DNA of 64,000 nt from Mucilaginibacter sp. (GTDB lineage Bacteria; Bacteroidota; Bacteroidia; Sphingobacteriales; Sphingobacteriaceae), in NCBI GenBank assembly GCA_030445275.1, contig JAUCSE010000092.1:62001-126000 (forward strand), in the 5' to 3' direction. Shown here in pieces: positions 28,092-35,678 of the stretch; position 1 is the stretch's first letter; each line of letters opens with the position of its first letter. The position numbers and the translations under genes are program-made. Under the pieces are notes generated by a model. It saw nothing but the letters and a program-made list of their open reading frames with translations, did not search any database and was not told where the DNA came from.

Positions 28092-28781
28092 ATGCAAAAA
28101 ATAGTATTGATACGGCACGGCGAGAGTGCCTGGAACCTGGAAAACCGCTTTACCGGTTGGGAAGATGTTGACCTGTCTGAAAATGGTTATCTGCAGGCCC
28201 GGAAAGCCGGTCAGATACTTAAAAAGAACGGCTATAACTTTGATGCCGGTTTTACCTCTTATTTAAAACGCTCTATTAAAACCATGCACTTTATATTGGA
28301 GGAGCTTGATCACTTATGGATTCCTGTAGAAAAATCATGGCGTTTAAATGAACGATTTTATGGTGACCTGCAAGGAATGAATAAGGACGAAGCCATAGCC
28401 AAATATGGATTTGACCAAGTACAGAAATGGCGACGCGACCCTAATGAACATCCACCGGCAATAACAAGAGAGGATCCCCGTTTTCCGGGTCATGACCCAC
28501 GTTATAAGGATCTTACAAACCGGGAACTACCTTTAACCGAAAACCTGAGCGAAACTATGGACAGGGTATTGCCTTTCTGGAACGAAGCCATAGTAAATGC
28601 AATGCGCCGTAACCAAAGGGTTATTGTGGTAGCACATGGCAACAGTTTACGCTCCTTAATAAAATATATTGATCACCTTACAGACGAGGAGGTGAGTAAG
28701 CTGGAAATACCTACGGCTACGCCCTGGGTATATGAACTTGACCAGGATTTAAATCAAATAAGGCATTATTACCTGGATTGA
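28092..28781 (+). CDS. gpmA: 2,3-bisphosphoglycerate-dependent phosphoglycerate mutase
   Basis: A 229-residue glycolytic enzyme that interconverts 2- and 3-phosphoglycerate. The catalytic RHG motif is LIRHGESAWN with phospho-His H9. The GpmA-specific segment FTGWEDVDLSENGYLQA follows, with RSIKTMHFILEELDHLWIPVEKSWRLNER and the second His in VVAHGNSLR. The length agrees with the cofactor-dependent type. It is transcribed alone and convergent with hom. Confidence 0.95.
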   Translation: MQKIVLIRHGESAWNLENRFTGWEDVDLSENGYLQARKAGQILKKNGYNFDAGFTSYLKRSIKTMHFILEELDHLWIPVEKSWRLNERFYGDLQGMNKDEAIAKYGFDQVQKWRRDPNEHPPAITREDPRFPGHDPRYKDLTNRELPLTENLSETMDRVLPFWNEAIVNAMRRNQRVIVVAHGNSLRSLIKYIDHLTDEEVSKLEIPTATPWVYELDQDLNQIRHYYLD

Positions 28782-28788
28782 TAACACA

Positions 28789-28851
28789 ATGAGACACGTG
28801 TGATATGTCTCTACAACAAAAAATAACGTAGAGACGCATTACATGCGTCTC
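28789..28851. repeat. GAGACGCAT palindromic repeat between gpmA and hom
   Basis: GAGACGCAT (28831-28839) and ATGCGTCTC (28843-28851) form a perfect 9-base stem. An older-looking copy (GAGACA...GTCTCTAC) starts near 28791. A similar repeat lies after mqnA. On the minus strand a T-run follows, so it may also end the hom transcript. Confidence 0.6.
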
Positions 28852-28868
28852 CCGCTTGTATATATTAA

Positions 28869-30107
28869 CTATTGCAAAACTTCGGCAGCTTGTTCTACTG
28901 TCGATGCCAGGTTAACTCCTGCCAGCTGATCGGCAAAAGCAATAAATGCCTTGCTTTCGGCTATAATATCCTGATTATCGATCAGGCTTTGCAGGTTAAC
29001 TTTCCCGATCACAAATTTGTAACTGCCAGAATAATAGCGTTCCTGGATGTGTTTAAAGTTTAATGCTTCTACTAAATTTTCGTCATCATACCGCAGGTAT
29101 ATATTCAGTTCTATATTATTGGTAAAGTTAAGATCTGTTTTTTCCTTGGCTTTTTTATACTCGTACTGGTAATTGTAACGCAGTGCAGCAATATCTGACA
29201 ACACAGCCGAGCCAGTAGGGTGGCCACCGGCCCCTTTACCAAAAAAGAACTGCTGATCGGCAAAGGCTGCCTGTACTGTTATACCGTTATACTCATACTC
29301 AACATTGTATAAAAACTCGGTTTCATTTACAAATTTAGGCAGTACAAATAAGGCTACATTACGCTCGTCGAGTTCCTTGGCTACCGGAACCAGTTTTATT
29401 TTCAAGTTCTTCTCGCGGGCGTATTGCAGATCCTGGGGCCCCAGGTTTTGTATACCTAAGTTAAATACCTCATCAGGCTGTACAATTACACCGTAAGCAT
29501 GCGCAGCGGCAATTACCAGCTTGTATTTGGCATCAAAACCACCTACGTCACTGGTTGGGTCGGTTTCGGCAAAGCCAAGATCCTGCGCTTGTTTTAGGGC
29601 GCTATCGTAATCCAAGCCTTCAATGAAGCCTTTAGATAATATATAGTTGGATGATCCGTTAAAAATACCGCTTATAGAGTGCAGTAATTCGTTATCATAA
29701 TACTCTTCCAGGTTACGGATAATAGGGATACTGCCGCATACTGCGCCTTCATATAATAAGGAAGTGCCATGTTTATGTTGTAGTTCTATCAATTCCTCTA
29801 AATGAAGGGCGATCATTTTTTTGCTGGCCGATACCACATTTTTACCTGAGCTTAATGCTCTTGATACAATTTCAAAAGCAGCTTCGGTATCATTTATCAG
29901 CTCAACAATAGTATTGATCTCTGGGTTGTTCAACAATTCGTCCCTATCTGTTGTAAATAAATGTGCCGGCAGGGAACGTTCTTTATGTGGATCTTTTATA
30001 GCAAATTTTACTATTTCGATGTTTAAATTTTTTGTTTTGACGATATCATATAGTCCCTGGCCAACTACTCCAAACCCAAATAATCCGATATTTAACTTTT
30101 TACTCAT
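28869..30107 (-). CDS. hom: Homoserine dehydrogenase
   Basis: A 412-residue enzyme that makes homoserine from aspartate semialdehyde with NAD(P)H. The dinucleotide fold starts with GLFGFGVVGQGLYD. The active-site region includes SASKKMIA and the substrate-binding GIFNGSSNYIL and QDLGFAETDPTSDVGGFDAKYK. The C-terminal 80 residues look like a divergent ACT-like regulatory domain, so feedback control is possible. The start codon overlaps the metX stop by one base (TAATG), a translational-coupling arrangement, so metX and hom are one operon. Confidence 0.93.
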   Translation of the reverse strand: MSKKLNIGLFGFGVVGQGLYDIVKTKNLNIEIVKFAIKDPHKERSLPAHLFTTDRDELLNNPEINTIVELINDTEAAFEIVSRALSSGKNVVSASKKMIALHLEELIELQHKHGTSLLYEGAVCGSIPIIRNLEEYYDNELLHSISGIFNGSSNYILSKGFIEGLDYDSALKQAQDLGFAETDPTSDVGGFDAKYKLVIAAAHAYGVIVQPDEVFNLGIQNLGPQDLQYAREKNLKIKLVPVAKELDERNVALFVLPKFVNETEFLYNVEYEYNGITVQAAFADQQFFFGKGAGGHPTGSAVLSDIAALRYNYQYEYKKAKEKTDLNFTNNIELNIYLRYDDENLVEALNFKHIQERYYSGSYKFVIGKVNLQSLIDNQDIIAESKAFIAFADQLAGVNLASTVEQAAEVLQ

Positions 30108-31162
30108 TACGCTGTACGTTGCAATTCTATAATTTTTCCTTTTACATCAGTTTTAAAAAACGATGTGATAATATTTGTTAGTGCTTCTGTTTCAATTAAA
30201 AAACCGTCATGGCCATAAAATGAATCCAATTCGGCAAAGGCCGATTTAGGTATATGCCTGAACAGGTATTGCTGCTCCTCAACCGGAAACAATACATCTG
30301 ATTTAATGCCAATAACCAGAGTGCGGGCCTTGATCAGGCTCAACGCCTTTTCAACACCATGACGATTGCGGCCCACATTGTGCGAATCCATGGTTTTGGT
30401 TAAATACCAATAGCTATACGCATTAAACCGGTTCACCAGCTTTTCGCCTTGGTAGCTTTGATAGGTAGATGCACGGTAATCATCTGTTTTATTGTCGGTT
30501 TCCTCCTGCTGAGTTATAGAGTATGTTTTATAACCACGATAGGAGAGCAGGGCTATGCTCCGTGCTGCTTTCAAACCTTTCTGACCACCATCGGGTGTAT
30601 TGGCATAAAAAGTACGGTCGGTACTTATAGCCAAGCGCTGCGACTCGTTAAATGCAATTCCCCAAGGCGAATGACGGGCATTAGTAGCTATCAGAATTAA
30701 ATTTTTAATACGCTCCGGCTCTATAATGCCCCATTCAATGGCCTGCTGGCCGCCAAGCGAACCACCTATCAGGATATGAATATTTTCAATTTGCAGATGA
30801 TCAGCCAATAATTGGTGTGCTTTTACAATATCCCTGATGGTAAATTGCGGAAAAGCCTGAAAATAAGGCTGTCCTGTTATAGGGTTAATGCTTAAAGGAT
30901 TAGTTGTACCATATGGCGACCCCAATATATTTGCACATACTATAAAATGTTCTTCAGGATTAAAAAGATGGCCGGAGCCTACAAAGCCTTTCCACCAGTC
31001 AAATACATCGGCATTGGCGGTTAGGGCGTGGCAAATCCATACCACATTATCCTTTTCCTTACTTAACCTGCCATAGGTATGAAAACCAATTTCCAGCTCC
31101 TGTATCTGCTGACCTGATTCTAACTCAAATGTTTCTGCGTAATTAAATATCTCTGTGTTCAT
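30107..31162 (-). CDS. metX: Homoserine O-acetyltransferase (MetX type)
   Basis: A 351-residue alpha/beta hydrolase-fold enzyme that acetylates homoserine, the first step of methionine synthesis. The nucleophile elbow is IGGSLGGQQA, and the catalytic His lies in FYGHDGFLIE near the C-terminus. The MetX signatures VWICHALTANADVF and LGSPYGTTNP are present. It overlaps hom by one base downstream; metY is 98 bases upstream on the same strand. No riboswitch is seen in that short gap. Confidence 0.92.
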   Translation of the reverse strand: MNTEIFNYAETFELESGQQIQELEIGFHTYGRLSKEKDNVVWICHALTANADVFDWWKGFVGSGHLFNPEEHFIVCANILGSPYGTTNPLSINPITGQPYFQAFPQFTIRDIVKAHQLLADHLQIENIHILIGGSLGGQQAIEWGIIEPERIKNLILIATNARHSPWGIAFNESQRLAISTDRTFYANTPDGGQKGLKAARSIALLSYRGYKTYSITQQEETDNKTDDYRASTYQSYQGEKLVNRFNAYSYWYLTKTMDSHNVGRNRHGVEKALSLIKARTLVIGIKSDVLFPVEEQQYLFRHIPKSAFAELDSFYGHDGFLIETEALTNIITSFFKTDVKGKIIELQRTA

Positions 31163-31187
31163 TCTCTTATATATGTTATCGGTATTT

Positions 31188-31261
31188 AAGTCGATAGTCT
31201 AAAGCTCTAAGTCTGAAGTCATATTTCAACTTTGGACTAACCGGCTTAAGACTACCGACTT
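31188..31261. repeat. Inverted repeat between metY and metX
   Basis: AAGTCGATAGTCT (31188-31200) and AGACTACCGACTT (31249-31261) pair over 13 bases with one mismatch; the right arm touches the metY stop. It is probably an interspersed palindrome and could partly end or process the mRNA. Confidence 0.55.
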
Positions 31262-32586
31262 TATACTAATTCAGCAGCAAGCTGCTTTATTTGGGCAAAT
31301 GCCTGTTCAAAATCTGCTTTAATATCATCAATATGTTCAATGCCTACCGCTACACGTAATGATGTTGGTGTAACACCGGCCGATAACTGCTCGGTATCAG
31401 AAAGCTGCTGGTGCGTGGTGGCCGATGGCTGGATGATCAGCGTTTTAGCATCACCCAGATTAGCCAGGTGACTTACCAGTTTCAAGCTATCAATAAAATT
31501 ACTGGCCTGTTGTTTACCGCCCTTGATCTCGAATGACAAAACCGCACCAAAGCCATTTTTTAAATACTTTTTAGCTAAGGCATGATATGGCGATGATGCC
31601 AAACCCGGATAATTAACCGTAGCTACCTGTGGATGTTGTTCCAACCATTTAGCCAGTTCCAGTGCGTTGTCAACGTGGCGTTGTACACGCAATGAAAGCG
31701 TTTCCAAACCCTGAATATTAAGCCAGGAATTAAATGGTGACTGTGATGGGCCAAAATCACGCAAACCTTCCACACGGGCACGTATAATGAATTGAATATT
31801 GCCAAACGGCCCGTTAATACCAAATACATCGGCAAAAACCAAACCGTGGTAACCTTCAGACGGCTCGGTAAACTGCGGAAATTTTCCATTACCCCAGTTA
31901 TAATTACCGCCATCAACTATTACACCGCCAATACTTGTACCATGACCGCCAATCCATTTGGTGGTTGATTGCACCACGATATGAGCCCCGTGAGTTAAGG
32001 GACGGAATAAATAGCCCCCTGCGCCAAATGTATTATCCACTATTAAAGGCAGATCGTGTTTTTTGGCTAAAGCGCTCACCTTATCAAAATCAGCGATATT
32101 GAAGCCTGGGTTACCAATGGTTTCCAGGTAAATGGCTTTTGTTTTGCCATCAATTAAAGCTTCCAGGCTTTCGGCAGTATCATCTTTTGCAAAACGAGCG
32201 TCGATACCCAAACGTTTAAAGGCCACCTTAAACTGGTTGTAGGTACCACCGTATAAAAATGGGGAGGTAACAAAATTATCACCAGCCTGCAGTATGTTGT
32301 TCAGCGCTATAAACTGCGCCGCCTGACCTGAGGCGGTAGCTAATGCCGCAACACCACCCTCTAAAGCTGCTATGCGCTTCTCAAACACATCGGTAGTAGG
32401 GTTCATGAGGCGAGTATATATATTACCAAATTCTTTTAGCGCGAAAAGATTAGCACCATGCTCTGCATTTTTAAATACATAAGATGTGGTTTGGTAAAGC
32501 GGCACAGCGCGTGAGCCAGTGGTTGGGTCAACTTCCTGACCTGCATGTAATTGTAGCGTTTCGAATTTTAAATTGCTGGTAGACAT
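31261..32586 (-). CDS. metY: O-acetylhomoserine sulfhydrylase
   Basis: A 441-residue PLP enzyme of the Cys/Met metabolism family, long form, that makes homocysteine directly from O-acetylhomoserine and sulfide. It opens with LKFETLQLHAGQEVDPTTGSRAVPLYQTTSY, a hallmark of MetY. The PLP lysine lies in VVQSTTKWIGGHGTS, and the cofactor Asp in LIVDNTFG. The long insert before the C-terminus (GLVFADVFGINGPFGNIQFI) is typical of this type. It lies just upstream of metX-hom. Its leader of about 400 bases holds a SAM riboswitch and a Cys-rich leader peptide, described separately. Confidence 0.94.
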   Translation of the reverse strand: MSTSNLKFETLQLHAGQEVDPTTGSRAVPLYQTTSYVFKNAEHGANLFALKEFGNIYTRLMNPTTDVFEKRIAALEGGVAALATASGQAAQFIALNNILQAGDNFVTSPFLYGGTYNQFKVAFKRLGIDARFAKDDTAESLEALIDGKTKAIYLETIGNPGFNIADFDKVSALAKKHDLPLIVDNTFGAGGYLFRPLTHGAHIVVQSTTKWIGGHGTSIGGVIVDGGNYNWGNGKFPQFTEPSEGYHGLVFADVFGINGPFGNIQFIIRARVEGLRDFGPSQSPFNSWLNIQGLETLSLRVQRHVDNALELAKWLEQHPQVATVNYPGLASSPYHALAKKYLKNGFGAVLSFEIKGGKQQASNFIDSLKLVSHLANLGDAKTLIIQPSATTHQQLSDTEQLSAGVTPTSLRVAVGIEHIDDIKADFEQAFAQIKQLAAELV

Positions 32587-32641
32587 AATAGTACGGTTTT
32601 AATGTGTTTAATTAATTGATGATCTGATGGATTATGGCAAG

Positions 32642-32662
32642 CTGATAAATGATCTTTATCAG
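32642..32662 (-). promoter_or_regulatory. Second hairpin in the metY leader
   Basis: A perfect 8-base stem CTGATAAA / TTTATCAG with a 5-base loop lies 8 bases after the first hairpin. On the minus strand no T-run follows, so it is not a normal terminator there; it could be an antiterminator or an mRNA-stability element. Confidence 0.45.
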
Positions 32663-32669
32663 TTTTTAC

Positions 32670-32710
32670 AGCACGTGTTCTTTTCGGGAATTGAAAAAGG
32701 CGAACGTGCT
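32670..32710 (-). promoter_or_regulatory. Candidate attenuator hairpin after the Cys-rich leader peptide
   Basis: On the minus strand, AGCACGT (32710-32704) pairs with ACGTGCT (32676-32670), and an inner CTTTTTC/GAAAAG stem continues the arm. It begins 6 bases after the leader stop, so a ribosome stalled at the terminal Cys codons would cover the 5' arm. Confidence 0.5.
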
Positions 32711-32716
32711 AAAGCA

Positions 32717-32824
32717 TCAACAGCAACACATACAAATACAGCCAATATTTAAGCTAATACGTTGTATGATACCGTTTGAGGTGTTAAAAATGTTGTCTTG
32801 CGTGATCTTAATTAAACTTTTCAT
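32717..32824 (-). CDS. Cys-rich leader peptide upstream of metY, 35 residues
   Basis: ATG at 32824 starts a 35-codon frame that ends at TGA 32717. Its final seven residues are CICMCCC, so five cysteines fall in the last seven codons just before the stop. The rest is an ordinary polar stretch (MKSLIKITQDNIFNTSNG...). It is too short for usual gene callers. It sits between the riboswitch and metY, and a hairpin begins 6 bases after the stop. By analogy with amino-acid attenuators, ribosome progress over the Cys codons could report the supply of charged Cys-tRNA (inference). That a Cys-rich run occurs by chance exactly here is unlikely but not excluded. Confidence 0.65.
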   Translation of the reverse strand: MKSLIKITQDNIFNTSNGIIQRISLNIGCICMCCC

Positions 32825-32840
32825 GGTTATAAATTTATAT

Positions 32841-32930
32841 TCCCCGGGGTTATTTGCCGGGACAGGAATTGGCACCTTCTTCAAAATTGAAGGGTTGCCA
32901 GCGGGTCATTGAGCCTGATCTCTCGCCGCT
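32841..32930 (-). ncRNA. SAM riboswitch (S-box family) upstream of metY
   Basis: On the minus strand the core reads CAGGCTCAATGACCCGCTGG, then GGCAACCC (+ strand 32892-32899), a small CTTC/GAAG stem (32879-32892) and GGTGCCAATTCC (+ strand 32865-32876). The GGCAACC...GGTGCCAATTCC pair is the hallmark of S-box (SAM-I and its SAM-I/IV variants) aptamers, and CAGG/CCTG can close the core. A further hairpin (CCCGG / CCGGG, 32842-32859) follows, perhaps the expression platform or the extra stem of the I/IV variant. It is placed about 255 bases before the metY start, in the correct orientation for a gene of methionine synthesis. Confidence 0.82.
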
Positions 32931-33000
32931 TCTTTATAAATCAATACCCGAACTATGCGGAGGATTGATCGATGTTTAGTATTGCTACCAAATAATGTTG

Positions 33001-33033
33001 CAAATATAGAATGATATTTATCAAAATACCAAA
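33001..33033 (-). promoter_or_regulatory. Promoter of the metY leader
   Basis: TATATTTG (minus strand, 33008-33001) fits the -7 consensus exactly, and TTTG (33033-33030) lies 21 bases upstream as the -33 box. Transcription would start near 32994, giving a leader of about 400 bases. Confidence 0.7.
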
Positions 33034-33049
33034 TTAAATTTCATTAAAC

Positions 33050-33124
33050 AAGCTTAAGGCTAAAAGCGGAAAGCGAAAAGCGCTTTTCATCAAGAGTGTT
33101 TTTCTCGCTTTCGGCCTTAAGCTT
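33050..33124. repeat. Palindromic intergenic repeat AAGCTTAAGGC...GCCTTAAGCTT
   Basis: A perfect 11-base inverted repeat (33050-33060 and 33114-33124) with purine-rich, mutually complementary inner arms. It lies after the cystathionine synthase/lyase gene. A related pattern (AAGC and AAGGC words) is found at 35550-35670. Confidence 0.6.
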
Positions 33125-33136
33125 TGTACTTTTAGC

Positions 33137-34252
33137 TTATGACAGGGCTTGCTCCAAGTCAGCAATTAGGTCGTCAATATGCTCTAAACCTACAGATACC
33201 CTGAGCAGGTTTCTTGGAGTTTTGGTGTCAGGGCCTTCAACTGTTGCACGGTGTTCAATCAGGCTTTCAACCCCGCCAAGGCTGGTGGCACGGGTAAACA
33301 GCTTTAGTTTATTGATAACGGTGCGGGTATCTTCCTCATCGCCTTTAATCAGGAATGATAGCATACCTCCAAAAGCCAGCATTTGCTCTTTAGCAATCGC
33401 ATGCTGGGGGTGAGAGGATAGACCAGGATACATTACACGTTCCACTTGTGGGTATTGTTCTAAAAACTCAGCTAGCAGCTGTGCATTATGTACGTGGCCT
33501 TTTATACGATAGGGCAGTGTTTTGATGCTTCGGGCCAACCAGTAACAATCGGTTGGGGAGGGGATAGCGCCACCCATTTCCTGCACCTGCCTGATTTTGG
33601 CCCACCAGTCATTTTTTTCTGCAGTAATTAAAGCTCCGCCCATCAGATCGCTGTGCCCGCCAAAATATTTTGTGGAAGAATGCATCACTATATCAGCACC
33701 CAGCGCTAATGGCTGTTGGCATATTGGTGTGGCAAATGTATTATCACAAACAACTTTAATACCCCTGGCTTTGGCAATGGCAACCACTTTTTTAATATCA
33801 GTTATTTTAAGCAGGGGATTGGATGGCGTTTCAATCCATATCAAACCGGTTTCTGGTTTGATATGCTGCTGTAGAACAGCACTATCATTAACATCAATAA
33901 AATCAAAGGTAAGAATGTCTGCAAACAGGTTTTTAAGCTGATTACGCAAGCCATGATACATGTCATCAGGACCAATAATGTGCGTACCTGGGGCTAGTGA
34001 TTGAAATACCGACATGCCGGCAGCATTACCTGATGAAAAAGCGGCAGCATCTGCTCCGTTCTCCAGTTTAGCCAGTACATTTTCTAATGATGCCCGGTTT
34101 GGATTTGATGATCTGCTATAGATATGCCCACCTGGAAAGTCGCCATCAATACCACGTTCAAACGTGGTTGATAATATAATGGGCTGTATTACGGCCTTTG
34201 ATGATTCGTCTTTTTCATTTCCGGCATGGATAGCTACAGTTTCAATTTTCAT
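33137..34252 (-). CDS. Cystathionine gamma-synthase or lyase, PLP family
   Basis: A 371-residue PLP enzyme of the Cys/Met metabolism family, short form. ATG at 34252 (MKIETVAIHAGNEKD) is the natural start; a TTG three codons earlier is not needed. The PLP lysine lies in VMHSSTKYFGGHSD, and the cofactor-binding Asp in VVCDNTFATP. The C-terminal LLRVSVGLEHIDDLIADLEQAL is characteristic. Such enzymes act as cystathionine gamma-synthase (MetB), beta-lyase (MetC) or gamma-lyase, and sequence alone does not settle which. It may provide a transsulfuration route besides direct sulfhydrylation by metY. It diverges from mqnE. Confidence 0.9.
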   Translation of the reverse strand: MKIETVAIHAGNEKDESSKAVIQPIILSTTFERGIDGDFPGGHIYSRSSNPNRASLENVLAKLENGADAAAFSSGNAAGMSVFQSLAPGTHIIGPDDMYHGLRNQLKNLFADILTFDFIDVNDSAVLQQHIKPETGLIWIETPSNPLLKITDIKKVVAIAKARGIKVVCDNTFATPICQQPLALGADIVMHSSTKYFGGHSDLMGGALITAEKNDWWAKIRQVQEMGGAIPSPTDCYWLARSIKTLPYRIKGHVHNAQLLAEFLEQYPQVERVMYPGLSSHPQHAIAKEQMLAFGGMLSFLIKGDEEDTRTVINKLKLFTRATSLGGVESLIEHRATVEGPDTKTPRNLLRVSVGLEHIDDLIADLEQALS

Positions 34253-34332
34253 GGTACACAATTATATAGGCGTAAACTTAAAGTTTTATACGCGTTTAAT
34301 AAATGTTACACCACCATTACATTAACATTTCC

Positions 34333-34340
34333 TACATTTG
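34333..34340 (+). promoter_or_regulatory. Promoter -7 box of mqnE; decides the start codon
   Basis: TACATTTG is a perfect -7 box 16 bases before the ATG at 34356. A TTG start at 34338 in the same frame falls inside this box, so translation cannot begin there. Confidence 0.6.
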
Positions 34341-34355
34341 CCCAAAGTTTTTTTC

Positions 34356-35549
34356 ATGGAAGCTGAAGGTAATTTACAGTTATTATTGCAAAATCCGGAT
34401 CTATCCGCTGATTTAAAGCACATTGCCGAAAAGGTACTCAATAACCAGCGTATCACCTTTGATGAAGGTGTGGTATTGTATGAGCAGGGCAGCCTGGGTT
34501 ATCTAGGCGTTTTAGCCAATTATATCCGCGAAAAACGGCATGGCGATAAAACCTATTTCAACCGGAATTTTCATATTGAACCAACCAACCTTTGTGTTTA
34601 CGACTGCAAATTTTGCTCGTATTCAAGGTTACTAAAACAAAAGTCGGAAGGTTGGGAATATACCATGGACGAAATGTTTGACATGGTTACCAAGTACGAT
34701 GGCGAACCTGTTACCGAAGTGCATATAGTGGGTGGTGTTTTACCACAATATGATGTGCCTTTTTACCAGGAACTTTTTAGCCGCATCCGCACCCACAGGC
34801 CCGAATTACACATCAAAGCTTTAACGCCGGTTGAGTATCATTACATATTTAAAAAGGCCAAAATTGATTACGCCACAGGCATGCGCCTGATGATGGAGGC
34901 TGGTTTACAATCAATACCGGGTGGTGGAGCCGAAATATTTCATCCGGAAGTGCGTGACCTGATATCCAAGGATAAATGTACCGGCGACCAATGGCTGGCC
35001 ATACATGAGGAATGGCATAAACTGGGCGGCCGTTCAAACGCTACTATGCTATATGGCCATATAGAAAAATACTGGCACCGGGTTGACCACATGGAACGCT
35101 TACGTCAGTTACAGGATAAAACAGGTGGTTTCCAGACTTTTATACCATTAAAATTCCGTAACCAGGATAATCAGATGTCGCACGTGCCTGAATCTACCGT
35201 GGTTGAGGATTTGCGTAATTATGCCATAGCACGTATTTACCTGGATAACTTTGATCATATCAAGGCTTATTGGGCTATGATCAGTCGTACCACAGCCCAA
35301 TTATCCTTAAATTTTGGTGTGGATGATATTGACGGTACATTGGATGATACTACCAAGATATATTCTATGGCAGGTGCTGAAGAACAGCATCCCGGTATGA
35401 GCACTAAACAATTGGTTGAGTTGATCAAAAATGTAGGTCGCCAGCCTATTGAGCGCAATACTTTGTATAATGTGGTAACCGATTTTACTGATTTTGAATT
35501 CCCTGAGGAAAACAAACCCAAATACTATAAATTACCAGTGATTAGCTAA
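34356..35549 (+). CDS. mqnE: Aminofutalosine synthase, radical SAM enzyme
   Basis: A 397-residue enzyme of the futalosine menaquinone pathway that joins the chorismate-derived product of MqnA to adenosine. The radical-SAM cluster cysteines are C80, C84 and C87 in CVYDCKFCSYS. The family segments HIVGGVLPQYDVPFYQEL, GLQSIPGGGAEIFHPEVRD and GGRSNATMLYGHIE fit MqnE better than MqnC. ATG 34356 is chosen because the earlier TTG lies in the promoter. It lies in the same direction as a phosphatase and mqnA, with a 130-base palindromic repeat before the phosphatase. Confidence 0.93.
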   Translation: MEAEGNLQLLLQNPDLSADLKHIAEKVLNNQRITFDEGVVLYEQGSLGYLGVLANYIREKRHGDKTYFNRNFHIEPTNLCVYDCKFCSYSRLLKQKSEGWEYTMDEMFDMVTKYDGEPVTEVHIVGGVLPQYDVPFYQELFSRIRTHRPELHIKALTPVEYHYIFKKAKIDYATGMRLMMEAGLQSIPGGGAEIFHPEVRDLISKDKCTGDQWLAIHEEWHKLGGRSNATMLYGHIEKYWHRVDHMERLRQLQDKTGGFQTFIPLKFRNQDNQMSHVPESTVVEDLRNYAIARIYLDNFDHIKAYWAMISRTTAQLSLNFGVDDIDGTLDDTTKIYSMAGAEEQHPGMSTKQLVELIKNVGRQPIERNTLYNVVTDFTDFEFPEENKPKYYKLPVIS

Positions 35550-35675
35550 AAGCCGAAGGCGTAAAGCTGAAAGCTAAATAATGATAAATACCCAATAAAT
35601 ATATAAAGCTTTGAGCCTTGGGCTTTTTGCTTTCTGCTTAAAAAGCTTTAAGCCTTTAGCTTTAGGCTTAAAAAA
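35550..35675. repeat. Palindromic repeat between mqnE and the phosphatase gene
   Basis: Purine-rich words such as AAAGCCGAAGGCGTAAAGC on the left and GCTTTAAGCCTTTAGC on the right pair imperfectly across about 120 bases. It belongs to the same class as 33050-33124. Confidence 0.45.
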
Positions 35676-35678
35676 CGA

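Larger units (their letters stand above)
32587..33136 (-). other. metY leader region: promoter, SAM riboswitch, Cys-rich leader peptide, hairpins
   Basis: A 550-base region with no protein-coding gene apart from the short leader frame. Its ordered elements on the minus strand are a promoter (33033-33001), riboswitch (32930-32841), leader peptide (32824-32717), and hairpins at 32710-32670 and 32662-32642; each has its own entry. Confidence 0.8.

Noticed and set aside
32649..32912. An 87-codon plus-strand frame in the metY leader
   Set aside because: It runs antisense through the riboswitch, leader peptide and hairpins, which explain the sequence better.
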